This document shows positions 1 to 6,053 of a stretch of DNA of 14,030 nt, piece by piece. Source of the stretch: Verrucomicrobiota bacterium. GTDB lineage: Bacteria > Verrucomicrobiota > Verrucomicrobiia > Limisphaerales > UBA8199. Position 1 is the stretch's first letter; each line of letters opens with the position of its first letter. Location: positions 1-14,030 of the forward strand of contig JAPLUA010000139.1 of NCBI GenBank assembly GCA_026397855.1, given 5' to 3'. The notes under the pieces were generated by a model. That model saw only the letters and a list, made by a program, of their open reading frames with translations, had not been told where the DNA came from and made no database searches. The position numbers and the translations under genes are program-made.

Positions 1-393
1 TTCGAGGACATCCGCAATTTCGAGCAATACCTCACGCGCAACGGCGTGGTAGTCCTGAAGATCTTCCTGCACCTTTCCAAGAAAGAGCAGAAGCGGCGCT
101 TCATGGAGCGCCTGGACAACCCGGACAAGAATTGGAAGTTCTCCCCCTCCGACATGGCGGAGCGCGAGTATTGGGACCAATACATGGAGGCTTACGAAGA
201 CATGATTCGTAACACGGCGACGCCGAATGCTCCCTGGTACGTGGTGCCGGCGGATAACAAGTGGTTCAGCCGCGTGGTCGTGGCGGCAGCGATCATCCAG
301 GCGTTGGCGGATCTTGACCTGCGGTTCCCCGCAGTGGGCAAGGCCAAGCTCAAAGAACTAGCCGTCGTCAAGGCGGCGCTGGAGAAGAAGTAA
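1..393 (+). CDS. ppk2: PPK2-family polyphosphate kinase, C-terminal part
   Basis: This is the C-terminal ~130 residues of a PPK2-type polyphosphate:nucleotide phosphotransferase; frame 1 is open from the first base, so the gene starts left of the window. PPK2 enzymes move phosphate between polyphosphate and nucleoside mono- or diphosphates in the cytoplasm. The visible part has the family's helical C-terminal signature: FLHLSKKEQKRRF, RLDNPDKNWKFSPSD, then an aromatic-rich WDQYMEAYEDMI segment and the WYVVPADNKWFSR motif near the end. The P-loop half of the enzyme is not in the window, so the PPK2 subclass and substrate (AMP, ADP or GDP) cannot be assigned. It ends in TAA 25 bp before the next gene on the same strand, which suggests cotranscription. 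Confidence 0.9.
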   Translation, partial: FEDIRNFEQYLTRNGVVVLKIFLHLSKKEQKRRFMERLDNPDKNWKFSPSDMAEREYWDQYMEAYEDMIRNTATPNAPWYVVPADNKWFSRVVVAAAIIQALADLDLRFPAVGKAKLKELAVVKAALEKK

Positions 394-418
394 AGTTCGG
401 CGCGCTGAGTCTCCCGCC

Positions 419-1498
419 ATGACCCCGCTTACCACGAAGCTGGAGAAGAACCTGGGCTGGGCCGTCCTGCTGCTGTTGCTGGGCGGCTGCCTGCTGGTGC
501 TGCGCCCGTTCATTTCGGCGCTGCTCTGGGCGGCGGTCCTCTGTTTCTCGAGCTGGCCGGTTTACCGGCGGCTGCTGAGGCTCCTGGGCAGCCGCCGCAC
601 GCTGGCTGCGCTCGTGATGTCCCTGGGTATGATCCTGGTGGTCCTGCTCCCGTTCGTCATCATCGGCGCCACGCTCGCCGATAACGTCAAGGAACTGACC
701 GCAGCCACCCGGTACTGGATCTCCCAGGGGCCGCCTTCTCCGCCCGCCTGGCTGGAGAAAACCCCCATGGTCGGCCCCCAGGCGGCGGAATACTGGAGAA
801 GCCTGAGCGCCGACACCACCAAGCTGTGGGCCGAGGCCCAGCGCTTCATCGAGCCCGTCAGTTCCTCGTTGCTGGCAGGCGGCATCGCCCTGGGGCGGGG
901 CGTGATCGAACTGGGCCTGAGCATTTTCATCGCCTTCTTCCTCTTCCGCGACGGACTGTCCGCCGCCGAGCGGCTGACCGCCGGGGTTGAGCGCATCGGC
1001 GGGGAGCGCGGTGGGCACCTCCTGATCATCGCCGGCAAGACAATTCGCGGTGTCGTCTATGGCATCCTCGGCACCTCGCTGACCCAGGCCGTGGTGGCGG
1101 GCATAGGGTATGTCATCGCAGGCGTGCCCGGGGCCGGTGTCCTGGCCCTGCTCACCTTCTTTTGTTCCGTGGTGCCGATCCTGGGGACGGCGCTGATCTG
1201 GGTTCCGGCCTCGGCCTGGCTCTACCACCAGGGCTCGACCGGTTGGGCTGTCTTCATGCTGATCTGGGGCTTCGGGGTGGCCAACATTGACAACGTCCTC
1301 AAGCCCTGGCTCATCAGCCAGGGGAGCAACATGCCGTTCCTCCTCATTTTCTTTGGCGTGCTCGGCGGGGCTTTCGCCTTTGGTTTCATCGGCGTGTTCC
1401 TCGGCCCGACGCTGCTGGCGGTCGGATACCGCCTGGTGGAGGAATGGGTTTCCGTCAACCGCACCTCACAGGAGCCAATCAAGAATGCCTCTTCCTGA
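419..1498 (+). CDS. AI-2E family (PerM/YdiK-like) membrane transporter
   Basis: This 359-residue polytopic membrane protein belongs to the AI-2E transporter family (PF01594). Two hydrophobic segments lie at about residues 12-60, with another around 60-85. A soluble amphipathic stretch (about 90-150) follows, and then a C-terminal bundle of helices starting near residue 150. The C-terminal part GFIGVFLGPTLLAVGYRLVEEW is the characteristic family ending, preceded by a Gly-rich FFGVLGGAFAFG segment. Family members are variously linked to autoinducer-2 export, Na+(Li+)/H+ antiport or cell-envelope functions, so the substrate is not predictable. The ATG at 419 is the first start that keeps the first membrane helix; there is no good Shine-Dalgarno before it. 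The 3' end overlaps the pyruvate kinase start by 14 nt, implying translational coupling. Confidence 0.88.
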   Translation: MTPLTTKLEKNLGWAVLLLLLGGCLLVLRPFISALLWAAVLCFSSWPVYRRLLRLLGSRRTLAALVMSLGMILVVLLPFVIIGATLADNVKELTAATRYWISQGPPSPPAWLEKTPMVGPQAAEYWRSLSADTTKLWAEAQRFIEPVSSSLLAGGIALGRGVIELGLSIFIAFFLFRDGLSAAERLTAGVERIGGERGGHLLIIAGKTIRGVVYGILGTSLTQAVVAGIGYVIAGVPGAGVLALLTFFCSVVPILGTALIWVPASAWLYHQGSTGWAVFMLIWGFGVANIDNVLKPWLISQGSNMPFLLIFFGVLGGAFAFGFIGVFLGPTLLAVGYRLVEEWVSVNRTSQEPIKNASS

Positions 1499-2909
1499 CC
1501 ACAAGACCAAAATCGTCGCCACCATCGGCCCGGCTTCGGATGCGCCGGAAATGCTGGAGCGCCTTATCCGCGCGGGCCTCAATATCGCCCGGCTCAACTT
1601 CTCCCACGCCGACTTCGCCGAGCATGGCGGGCGGATAGCCCGCATCCGCGCCGCCGAGCGCGCCGTCGGGCGCCCGGTGACCATCATGGCGGATTTGCCG
1701 GGCCCTAAGATGCGCCTTGGCAAGATCGAGCCGGAGCCGATCCTGCTTCGCGTCGGCGACCGCTTCACGCTGACCAGCGATGAGGTCGTCGGAAGCCAGG
1801 AGCGCGTCTCCATGAGCTTCGAGCGATTGCCGCAGGTGGTGAAGGCCGGCGACCGGCTGTTCCTCAACGACGGGCTGGTGCAGCTCCTGGTCGAGCGCGT
1901 GGTGGGCCCGGACGTGGTATGCAAGGTGGCCGTGGGGGGCGAGCTGCGCTCCCGCAAAGGCCTCAATCTCCCGGGCATTGACCTCGGCATCAGCGCCTTC
2001 ACCAGCCATGACCGCGACTGTCTCCAGTTTGCCCTGGAGCATGGCGCCGATGCCGTCAGCCAGTCATTCGTGGAGACAGCCGGGGACATCGAGGCTGTGC
2101 GCGCCGCCGCCAAAGCCCTCGGCAAGCAGCCCTTCATCATCGCCAAGATCGAACGCGCCGGCGCTCTGGAGCACTTCGACGGGATCCTCAAGGTCGCCGA
2201 CGGCATCATGGTTGCGCGGGGCGACCTCGGGGTGGAGGTGCCGATCGAGGAAATCGCCATCACGCAGAAGCAGATCATTGCGCAGGCGAACCTGGCGGGC
2301 AAACCGGTCATCACCGCCACCCAGATGCTCGAGTCCATGGTCTCCAGTCGCCTCCCCACGCGCGCCGAGGCCACCGATGTCGCCAACGCCATCCTCGACG
2401 GCACCGACTGCATCATGCTCTCGGCCGAGTCGGCGATGGGGAAGTATCCCGAGGAATCGGTGGCCATGCTGGCGAAGATCGCCGCGGCGACAGAAGCCCG
2501 TCGCCCGCTGGCGCGGCTGAAGGATTTGCGCGCGCTCTGCCTGGAGCACAAACCGACCACGGGGGCCGAGGGCATCGCCGCGGTGGTCGAGCACGCGCTG
2601 GAGACGGTGCCCTGCGCGGCGGTGTTTGTGCCCACGCGCACCGGCACCACGGCGCGGCGGATTTCCCGTTTCAAGCCCTCGGTGTGGATTGCCGCCATCA
2701 GCCCCGATTCCCGCGTTTGCCGCGCGCTGGCCTTCTCTTACGGGGTGCAGCCGGTCGAGCTTGCGGGCGAGCCGGACAACTGGCGCGCGTTTGCCGTGGA
2801 CTGGCTGCGCGAGCAGCAGCTCCCCGGCATCATCGCCGTCCTCGTAGCCGGCCCCTCCACGCACCACCCCGACGCCAACCACCGCATCGAGTTCATGAGG
2901 GTGGGGTGA
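1485..2909 (+). CDS. pyk: Pyruvate kinase
   Basis: Pyruvate kinase (474 residues, normal length) catalyses the last glycolytic step, phosphoenolpyruvate + ADP to pyruvate + ATP, in the cytoplasm. The start at 1485 is chosen because the protein then opens with KTKIVATIGPAS, the usual N-terminus, and AGGAG lies 10 nt upstream at 1470-1474. Visible motifs are NIARLNFSH (31-41), MADLPGPKMRLG (68-79, B domain start), FLNDGLV (126-132), the catalytic-lysine block AKIERAG (K221, E223), VARGDLGVE (metal-binding D247), TATQMLESM (277-285) and the AESAMGKYP segment. The C-terminal allosteric-type domain spans about 345-474. In the PROSITE-type active-site signature the position normally held by D/E/Q/H/S after the catalytic lysine is Gly (G225). 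The reading frame is open farther upstream, but that extension is a shadow of the membrane-protein gene. Confidence 0.96.
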   Translation: MPLPDHKTKIVATIGPASDAPEMLERLIRAGLNIARLNFSHADFAEHGGRIARIRAAERAVGRPVTIMADLPGPKMRLGKIEPEPILLRVGDRFTLTSDEVVGSQERVSMSFERLPQVVKAGDRLFLNDGLVQLLVERVVGPDVVCKVAVGGELRSRKGLNLPGIDLGISAFTSHDRDCLQFALEHGADAVSQSFVETAGDIEAVRAAAKALGKQPFIIAKIERAGALEHFDGILKVADGIMVARGDLGVEVPIEEIAITQKQIIAQANLAGKPVITATQMLESMVSSRLPTRAEATDVANAILDGTDCIMLSAESAMGKYPEESVAMLAKIAAATEARRPLARLKDLRALCLEHKPTTGAEGIAAVVEHALETVPCAAVFVPTRTGTTARRISRFKPSVWIAAISPDSRVCRALAFSYGVQPVELAGEPDNWRAFAVDWLREQQLPGIIAVLVAGPSTHHPDANHRIEFMRVG

Positions 2910-2936
2910 GAGCGGGGAGCGTCGGAGCGTCGGAGC

Positions 2937-2953
2937 GCCGGCATTCTGCCGGC
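2937..2953. repeat. 7-3-7 micro-palindrome GCCGGCA-TTC-TGCCGGC
   Basis: A perfect 7-bp stem with a 3-nt TTC loop starts 27 nt after the pyruvate kinase stop codon. It is preceded by a short tandem run of GGAGCGTC-like octamers (2917-2936). The stem/loop geometry matches the modules at 3920-4025, and its loop is the same as in the module at 3986. It has no T-tract after it, so it is more repeat-like than a classic terminator, although it could stabilise the 3' end of the pyk mRNA. Confidence 0.7.
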
Positions 2954-3010
2954 TCTGGAGTTTGGACATTCTGCGGACTGGAAAGCACCCGAAGGGATTG
3001 CATCACTCAG

Positions 3011-3041
3011 CCCGGGGTGGCGCGCCGCGCGCTACCCCGGG
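3011..3041. terminator. Strong GC-rich hairpin downstream of pyk
   Basis: The 15-nt arms 3011-3025 (CCCGGGGTGGCGCGC) and 3027-3041 pair along their whole length with one G-T wobble, so the end of the stem must open to form a loop. It lies 101 bp after the pyk stop. The following sequence has no run of T, so it is either a factor-assisted terminator, an mRNA 3'-end stabiliser, or another member of the local palindromic repeats. The structure is directly visible; the terminator role is inferred. Confidence 0.4.
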
Positions 3042-3063
3042 TCACATCCTCGACAAGGCCCCC

Positions 3064-3084
3064 AACCCTATTGAAAAGGGTTTT
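3064..3084 (+). terminator. Weak intrinsic-terminator-like hairpin
   Basis: AACCCT (3064-3069) pairs with AGGGTT (3077-3082) around a 7-nt loop, and the stem runs into TTTT and then ATCC. The stem is only 6 bp with an A/T-poor surround, so termination strength would be modest. It is oriented to stop transcription arriving from pyk. Confidence 0.3.
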
Positions 3085-3155
3085 ATCCTCACCCCAATCG
3101 GTCCATTCTCGCCTTGCTGCGAGCGGGACTGGCGACCGTAAAAGAGACAACCGAT

Positions 3156-3190
3156 CGGATAACGGGCATTAGAGCGATTTGTTACATTCC
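3156..3190. repeat. Direct repeat A, copy 1
   Basis: The segment CGGATAACGGG...GCGATTTGTTACATTC recurs at 3827-3861 about 670 bp away with a few differences in the centre (CATTAGA against GACCAGG). The shared GCGATTTGTTACATTC block is 16 bp and exact. Confidence 0.65.
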
Positions 3191-3391
3191 AGGGGTCCCC
3201 CACATACCACCCGGCCCCCTCGAGGCCGCCTGGCGGGCTCCAGGCGCGTTTACGGGGCATTCCAGGCCTCTTCCCGACCCCCCGTTTCAGTCCGCAAAAC
3301 TCTGTCCACCCGTGGTCCGCAGTTGATCCCTCCAGTTCCCGGCTGCCGCTTTGTTACGTTACAAATCCAAAGGCAGAGGTATTGGAGGGGT

Positions 3392-3541
3392 GGCGCAAGC
3401 GTGTTCCAACGGTAGTGCCCCGGTAGCACTACGGTATTGCCCCTGTAGCGGCCCCATGTTGATCTGATCAACATGGGGCCGCTACCGTAGTGCTACCGGG
3501 GCAATACCGTAGCACTACCGTTGGAACACGCTTGGAGCGCC
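3392..3541. repeat. Large palindrome made of 11-bp units
   Basis: An inverted repeat is centred on base 3465. The innermost 20-bp arms (3445-3464 and 3466-3485, around GATC-T-GATC) pair perfectly, as do the outer ends (3396-3411 with 3519-3534). Pairing may continue to 3392/3541 past a 3-nt bulge. Each arm divides into 11-bp units. On the left these start at 3401, 3412, 3423, 3434 and 3445, and all begin GTA or GTG. Matching units exist in the right arm, but units 3 and 4 (GTAGCACTACG and GTATTGCCCCT) are in the opposite order when read as complements, so the middle of the arms cannot pair fully in one register. It contains no coding sequence. It may be a MITE-like or REP-like element, a cruciform site or a structured RNA. 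Confidence 0.85.
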
Positions 3542-3572
3542 GGGGAGGCGCGCCACCGGGGCCGCTGGGAAT

Positions 3573-3643
3573 GGCATTGGTGCCGTCTGTGACATTGTCA
3601 CCCGGCCGGGCAGCCTGGAAATGTCACAAACGGCTCCAATGCC
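3573..3643. repeat. Inverted repeat with 24-bp arms
   Basis: Arms 3573-3596 and 3620-3643 (GGCATTGGTGCCGT...GACATT and its complement) pair at 22 of 24 positions around a 23-nt GC-rich spacer. The left arm's end also forms a small GTGAC-ATT-GTCAC palindrome at 3589-3601. No coding sequence is apparent inside. Its position just right of the large palindrome suggests a composite repeat region. Confidence 0.7.
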
Positions 3644-3826
3644 CTGCATCCGGAGAGGGTGCCAGGGTGCTGGTCGGGGTGTCCCGGGTCGTGCATGGAA
3701 ACGGGCGGGTCTTACCTGCGCGCGCATGGTCCTGGCATCCCTCGGCTTGAGCCGTGACAAAAACCGGCGGCGTTGGACTCCAGGCCAGCGCTGCGTGGCG
3801 GCCGTTGCGGTCAGGGGCAGCCAGGC

Positions 3827-3861
3827 CGGATAACGGGGACCAGGGCGATTTGTTACATTCT
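3827..3861. repeat. Direct repeat A, copy 2
   Basis: Second copy of the CGGATAACGGG...GCGATTTGTTACATTC repeat first seen at 3156. It ends exactly where direct repeat B copy 1 begins (3862), so repeats A and B abut here, whereas copy 1 of A has no B copy next to it. Confidence 0.65.
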
Positions 3862-3930
3862 GGTTTTGAACCTGCTGGCCTCACCCGGTCCGGGCGGGTT
3901 TGAATGCGCGGGGGGCGCTGCCGATTGAAA
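3862..3930. repeat. Direct repeat B, copy 1
   Basis: About 69 bp running from GGTTTTGAACCTGCTGG to GCCGATTGAAA. It matches 4012-4081 with nine substitutions and one single-base indel (about 86% identity). Both copies begin at a GGTT-NNN-AACC half-palindrome and end inside a GCCGATT-GAA module. Confidence 0.8.
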
Positions 3931-4025
3931 ATCGGCGATACGGCAGATTACAAATCTGCGTTACGACAAGCCGCGGCAACGTAACGCAGACTTTCAGTCT
4001 GCTGTATCGCAGGTTTTAAACCTGC
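3920..4025. repeat. Array of 7-3-7 micro-hairpins nested in a larger hairpin
   Basis: Four perfect 17-nt palindromes, each with a 7-bp stem and 3-nt loop, lie here: GCCGATT-GAA-AATCGGC (3920-3936), GCAGATT-ACA-AATCTGC (3943-3959), GCAGACT-TTC-AGTCTGC (3986-4002) and GCAGGTT-TTA-AACCTGC (4009-4025). Stems differ between copies but remain self-complementary. Modules two and three also lie in the arms of a larger inverted repeat (3935-3965 with 3980-4010, spacer 14 nt), with linkers GCGATAC/GTATCGC and GTTACG/CGTAAC that pair exactly. The whole can therefore fold either as separate small hairpins or as one long one. Confidence 0.85.
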
Positions 4026-4081
4026 CGGCCTCACCCAGTCCGGACGCGCTTGAATACGTGGGGGGGCGGTGCCGATTGAAA
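4012..4081. repeat. Direct repeat B, copy 2
   Basis: Second ~70-bp copy of repeat B. It ends one base before the stop codon (TAA on the minus strand, 4083-4085) of the cupin gene. The final GCCGATT-GAA module is broken here because the right half of the palindrome is replaced by gene sequence. The repeat thus runs up to the coding boundary. Confidence 0.8.
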
Positions 4082-4082
4082 G

Positions 4083-4577
4083 TTAGCCCATGGTGAACGG
4101 GAAGGTGTCCGCCGCGTTGAAGCGGGTTTTTGAGAACTCGATGGCCTGCCCGGGCTCGATGGTCCGCATCAGGTGGGCAATGCCGGCCGGAATGAAAAGC
4201 AGGTCGCCCGTTTCGAGCGTCGCTGAGGCGCGGGCATCGGTCTGAATGTCCTGGACGATGACCGTCACCTTGCCTTGCAGCACATAGATCCACTCCTCCT
4301 TGACCTTATGGTAATGCCTGCCGCGGTCTCCGCCCAGTCGGGTTTCCACCGCCGCCAGGTAGCGGATTCCCTCGTCGGAGTCATAGATCTGCGCCAGCTC
4401 TCCCTGTGGCAGCAGCAGTCGCTTGAGCGTCGGCGCGTCCGGCCCGGGGCGACCGTGGATGGACGGGAGGGACCATTTCACGACCCGGCCATCGAGATAT
4501 TCAGACTTTAGCATGGTGATCTTTTCTCCAGGAGCCCAACCCACGAACGCGGCAAGCTTCTGTTCCCTCTCTTCCAT
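4083..4577 (-). CDS. Single-domain cupin protein
   Basis: A 164-residue cupin (PF07883-like) with both conserved motifs intact. Motif 1 is G82-x5-H88-x-H90-x4-E95-x6-G102; motif 2 is G124-x5-P130-x-G132-x2-H135. H88, H90, E95 and H135 would bind a divalent metal. Cupins of this size may be isomerases, epimerases, dioxygenases or small-molecule binders, so no reaction is assigned. No signal peptide is visible, so it is probably cytoplasmic. It is the last gene of a minus-strand set, 49 bp after the oxidoreductase. The start is uncertain: the ATG at 4577 has no Shine-Dalgarno and lies inside a hairpin, while the ATG at 4514 has GGAG 11 nt upstream and would give 143 residues with the cupin fold unaffected. 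Confidence 0.85.
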   Translation of the reverse strand: MEEREQKLAAFVGWAPGEKITMLKSEYLDGRVVKWSLPSIHGRPGPDAPTLKRLLLPQGELAQIYDSDEGIRYLAAVETRLGGDRGRHYHKVKEEWIYVLQGKVTVIVQDIQTDARASATLETGDLLFIPAGIAHLMRTIEPGQAIEFSKTRFNAADTFPFTMG

Positions 4578-4593
4578 TCAAAATGGAGGAGGG
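4567..4593. repeat. 12-3-12 hairpin over the cupin start
   Basis: The segment CCTCTCTTCCATT-CAA-AATGGAGG and onward forms a 12-bp stem with 3-nt loop (plus-strand pairing includes two G-T positions). The annotated long cupin start (CAT, 4575-4577) is in the left arm. It may be an intergenic palindrome between the oxidoreductase and cupin genes rather than coding sequence. Confidence 0.5.
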
Positions 4594-4626
4594 TTGGGGA
4601 GAGGAGGCACCCTCTTGTCATTACAT

Positions 4627-6018
4627 TCACCCCTGCCATGGTTCTCGTCGCGCCCGGGAAAGCAGGCGGTTTGCCTCGTCATCGCCGATAAACGCTTCCT
4701 TCGCCGGGTTCCAGCGCAGGCTGCGGTTGAGCAGGAAGGACATCGCTACCAGGTGGCCGAGCGAGGCGGAGCGGTGGCCGATTTCCTCATGGGCACTCGG
4801 CTTCCCGACGGTGCGGATGCACTCGAACCAGTTGGCGTGGTGATTGTTCGCGCCGATGTTCACCTCGCGGGTCTTTAAGCCGGCCTCGACCAGGATTCCT
4901 TCCGGGCCGCCTTCCACGGGGCCGGCGCCGGACATCGAGGTGATCCAGCCGCGCTCGCCGACAAACAATCCGCCGAACAGCCCATCGAGCCGCGCGTTGG
5001 CCGGCACGGCTTTGTAGAGGTCCTTCACCTGGCCCCAATGATCCACATGATGCAGCAGCACGCCGTTGGCGTAGCGGCAGGTGAGGGTGGGGAACTGGCC
5101 GCTCGAAGGGTGGATGATCTCCACCGGGCCGCTGGTCTCCATGCCGATGGCGTATTGGATCACGTCCGCCGCGTGTGAGTGGTAGTTGGTGATCGCGGCG
5201 GCGCCGAAGGCGTTGCAGAAGGTCCACGGCACCACGCCCGGGATCGGGTTGCGATGGTAGGCGGCGTTGTAGGGGCGCCACGAGGCGGGGCCGACCCATA
5301 GGTCCCAGTCCAATCCCTCGGGTGCGGGCTGGGCCGGGAGCGCCGGGTCCAGCGGGATGTAGGATTCGCCGATGCCGGGGACGTTGAGCTTCATCCATGA
5401 GGTGAAGACCGATTTCACCTGGCCGAGCCCGCCTGCGCGCACGAAATTACAGACTTTGCGGATGGCGGGGATGGAGCGGTATTGGGTGCCGGTCTGGAAG
5501 ACGCGCGCGTAGCGGCGGACGTTCTCCACCATCTCGCGTCCTTCGCGGATTGTGAGCGACACCGGCTTCTCGCAGTAGATGTGCTTGCCTGCCTGCGCGG
5601 CATGAATGGCCATCAGCGCGTGCCAGTGATCCGGCGTGGCGATGAGCACGGCGTCAATGTCCGGCCGCGCCAGCAGGTCGCGGTAATCCCGGATGGCGGT
5701 GCAGCCGCGAACCCCGCCCTTGCCGCGCCGCGCCGCGCAGATTTCCTCGACCTGCCGCGCGCCCTGCTCGCGCCGCGAGCTATCCGCGTCGCACACGGCA
5801 GCCAGTTCGGTGTCCTTGCCGCCCGCCAGGATGCGCAGGTGGCCGCTGCCCATCGCGCCGAGGCCGATCAGGCCGACGGTGATCCGGTCGTTGGGGGAGG
5901 TCGTGCCGTTTGCGCCTCGGACCGAGGCGGGAATAATCCAGGGCGTCGCGAGGAGCGAGGCGGCGCTGCGCGCGAGGAAGGCGCGGCGAGTGAGGACTGG
6001 TCTTGGTGGTGGTGGCAT
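4627..6018 (-). CDS. Tat-exported Gfo/Idh/MocA family oxidoreductase
   Basis: A 463-residue NAD(P)-dependent sugar oxidoreductase-type protein. Residues 1-36 form a twin-arginine signal (TRRAFL at 10-15, then a hydrophobic stretch and an Ala-containing cleavage region), predicting export already folded with cofactor. The Rossmann motif GLIGLGAMGSGH is at 49-60, ATPDHWHA at 127-134, and the diagnostic EKP at 150-152. The rest is the C-terminal domain of the bacterial Gfo/Idh/MocA group with the NYHSHAADVIQYA helix. Relatives oxidise or reduce hydroxyls on sugars, inositols or glycosides; the substrate is unknown. It lies 35 bp downstream of the ThuA/TIM-barrel gene on the same strand and upstream of the cupin, implying one carbohydrate-related transcription unit. 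No clear Shine-Dalgarno precedes the ATG. Confidence 0.93.
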   Translation of the reverse strand: MPPPPRPVLTRRAFLARSAASLLATPWIIPASVRGANGTTSPNDRITVGLIGLGAMGSGHLRILAGGKDTELAAVCDADSSRREQGARQVEEICAARRGKGGVRGCTAIRDYRDLLARPDIDAVLIATPDHWHALMAIHAAQAGKHIYCEKPVSLTIREGREMVENVRRYARVFQTGTQYRSIPAIRKVCNFVRAGGLGQVKSVFTSWMKLNVPGIGESYIPLDPALPAQPAPEGLDWDLWVGPASWRPYNAAYHRNPIPGVVPWTFCNAFGAAAITNYHSHAADVIQYAIGMETSGPVEIIHPSSGQFPTLTCRYANGVLLHHVDHWGQVKDLYKAVPANARLDGLFGGLFVGERGWITSMSGAGPVEGGPEGILVEAGLKTREVNIGANNHHANWFECIRTVGKPSAHEEIGHRSASLGHLVAMSFLLNRSLRWNPAKEAFIGDDEANRLLSRARREPWQG

Positions 6019-6053
6019 TTTTATGGGGCCAGGTTCATCTCCATGCTCACGGC

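Larger units (their letters stand above)
2910..4082. other. Repeat-rich intergenic region between convergent genes
   Basis: This 1173-bp stretch lies between the 3' ends of pyruvate kinase (plus) and the cupin gene (minus). Open frames inside it are short, change strand in the same places and show no recognisable protein, so I call no gene. It instead holds GC-rich hairpins, five perfect 7-3-7 micro-palindromes, two pairs of direct repeats, and a large palindrome, listed separately. As a 3'-to-3' region it needs no promoters, and such places commonly collect REP/BIME-like or MITE-like elements. I saw no transposase, tRNA or other known RNA gene in it. Confidence 0.7.

Noticed and set aside
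368..1228. Long minus-strand open frame opposite the AI-2E-type gene
   Set aside because: Its Gln/Gly/Arg/Pro-rich translation has no family likeness and it mirrors third-position GC bias of the true plus-strand gene.
1287..1484. N-terminal extension of pyruvate kinase
   Set aside because: The extra 66 residues are a Ser/Arg-rich shadow of the upstream membrane-protein gene; the normal N-terminus begins at 1485 with a good ribosome site.
3392..3541. Insertion sequence or MITE with target-site duplication
   Set aside because: No transposase is present, and I could not find a convincing direct duplication flanking the palindrome, so it is listed only as a repeat.
3114..3884. Short open frames in the intergenic region
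   Set aside because: They cross the palindromes and repeats, exist on both strands at once, and have no ribosome sites or recognisable products.
3862..4081. Possible CRISPR array
   Set aside because: There are only two diverged copies, the repeat length is about 70 bp, and the interval is itself palindromic; no cas gene is present.
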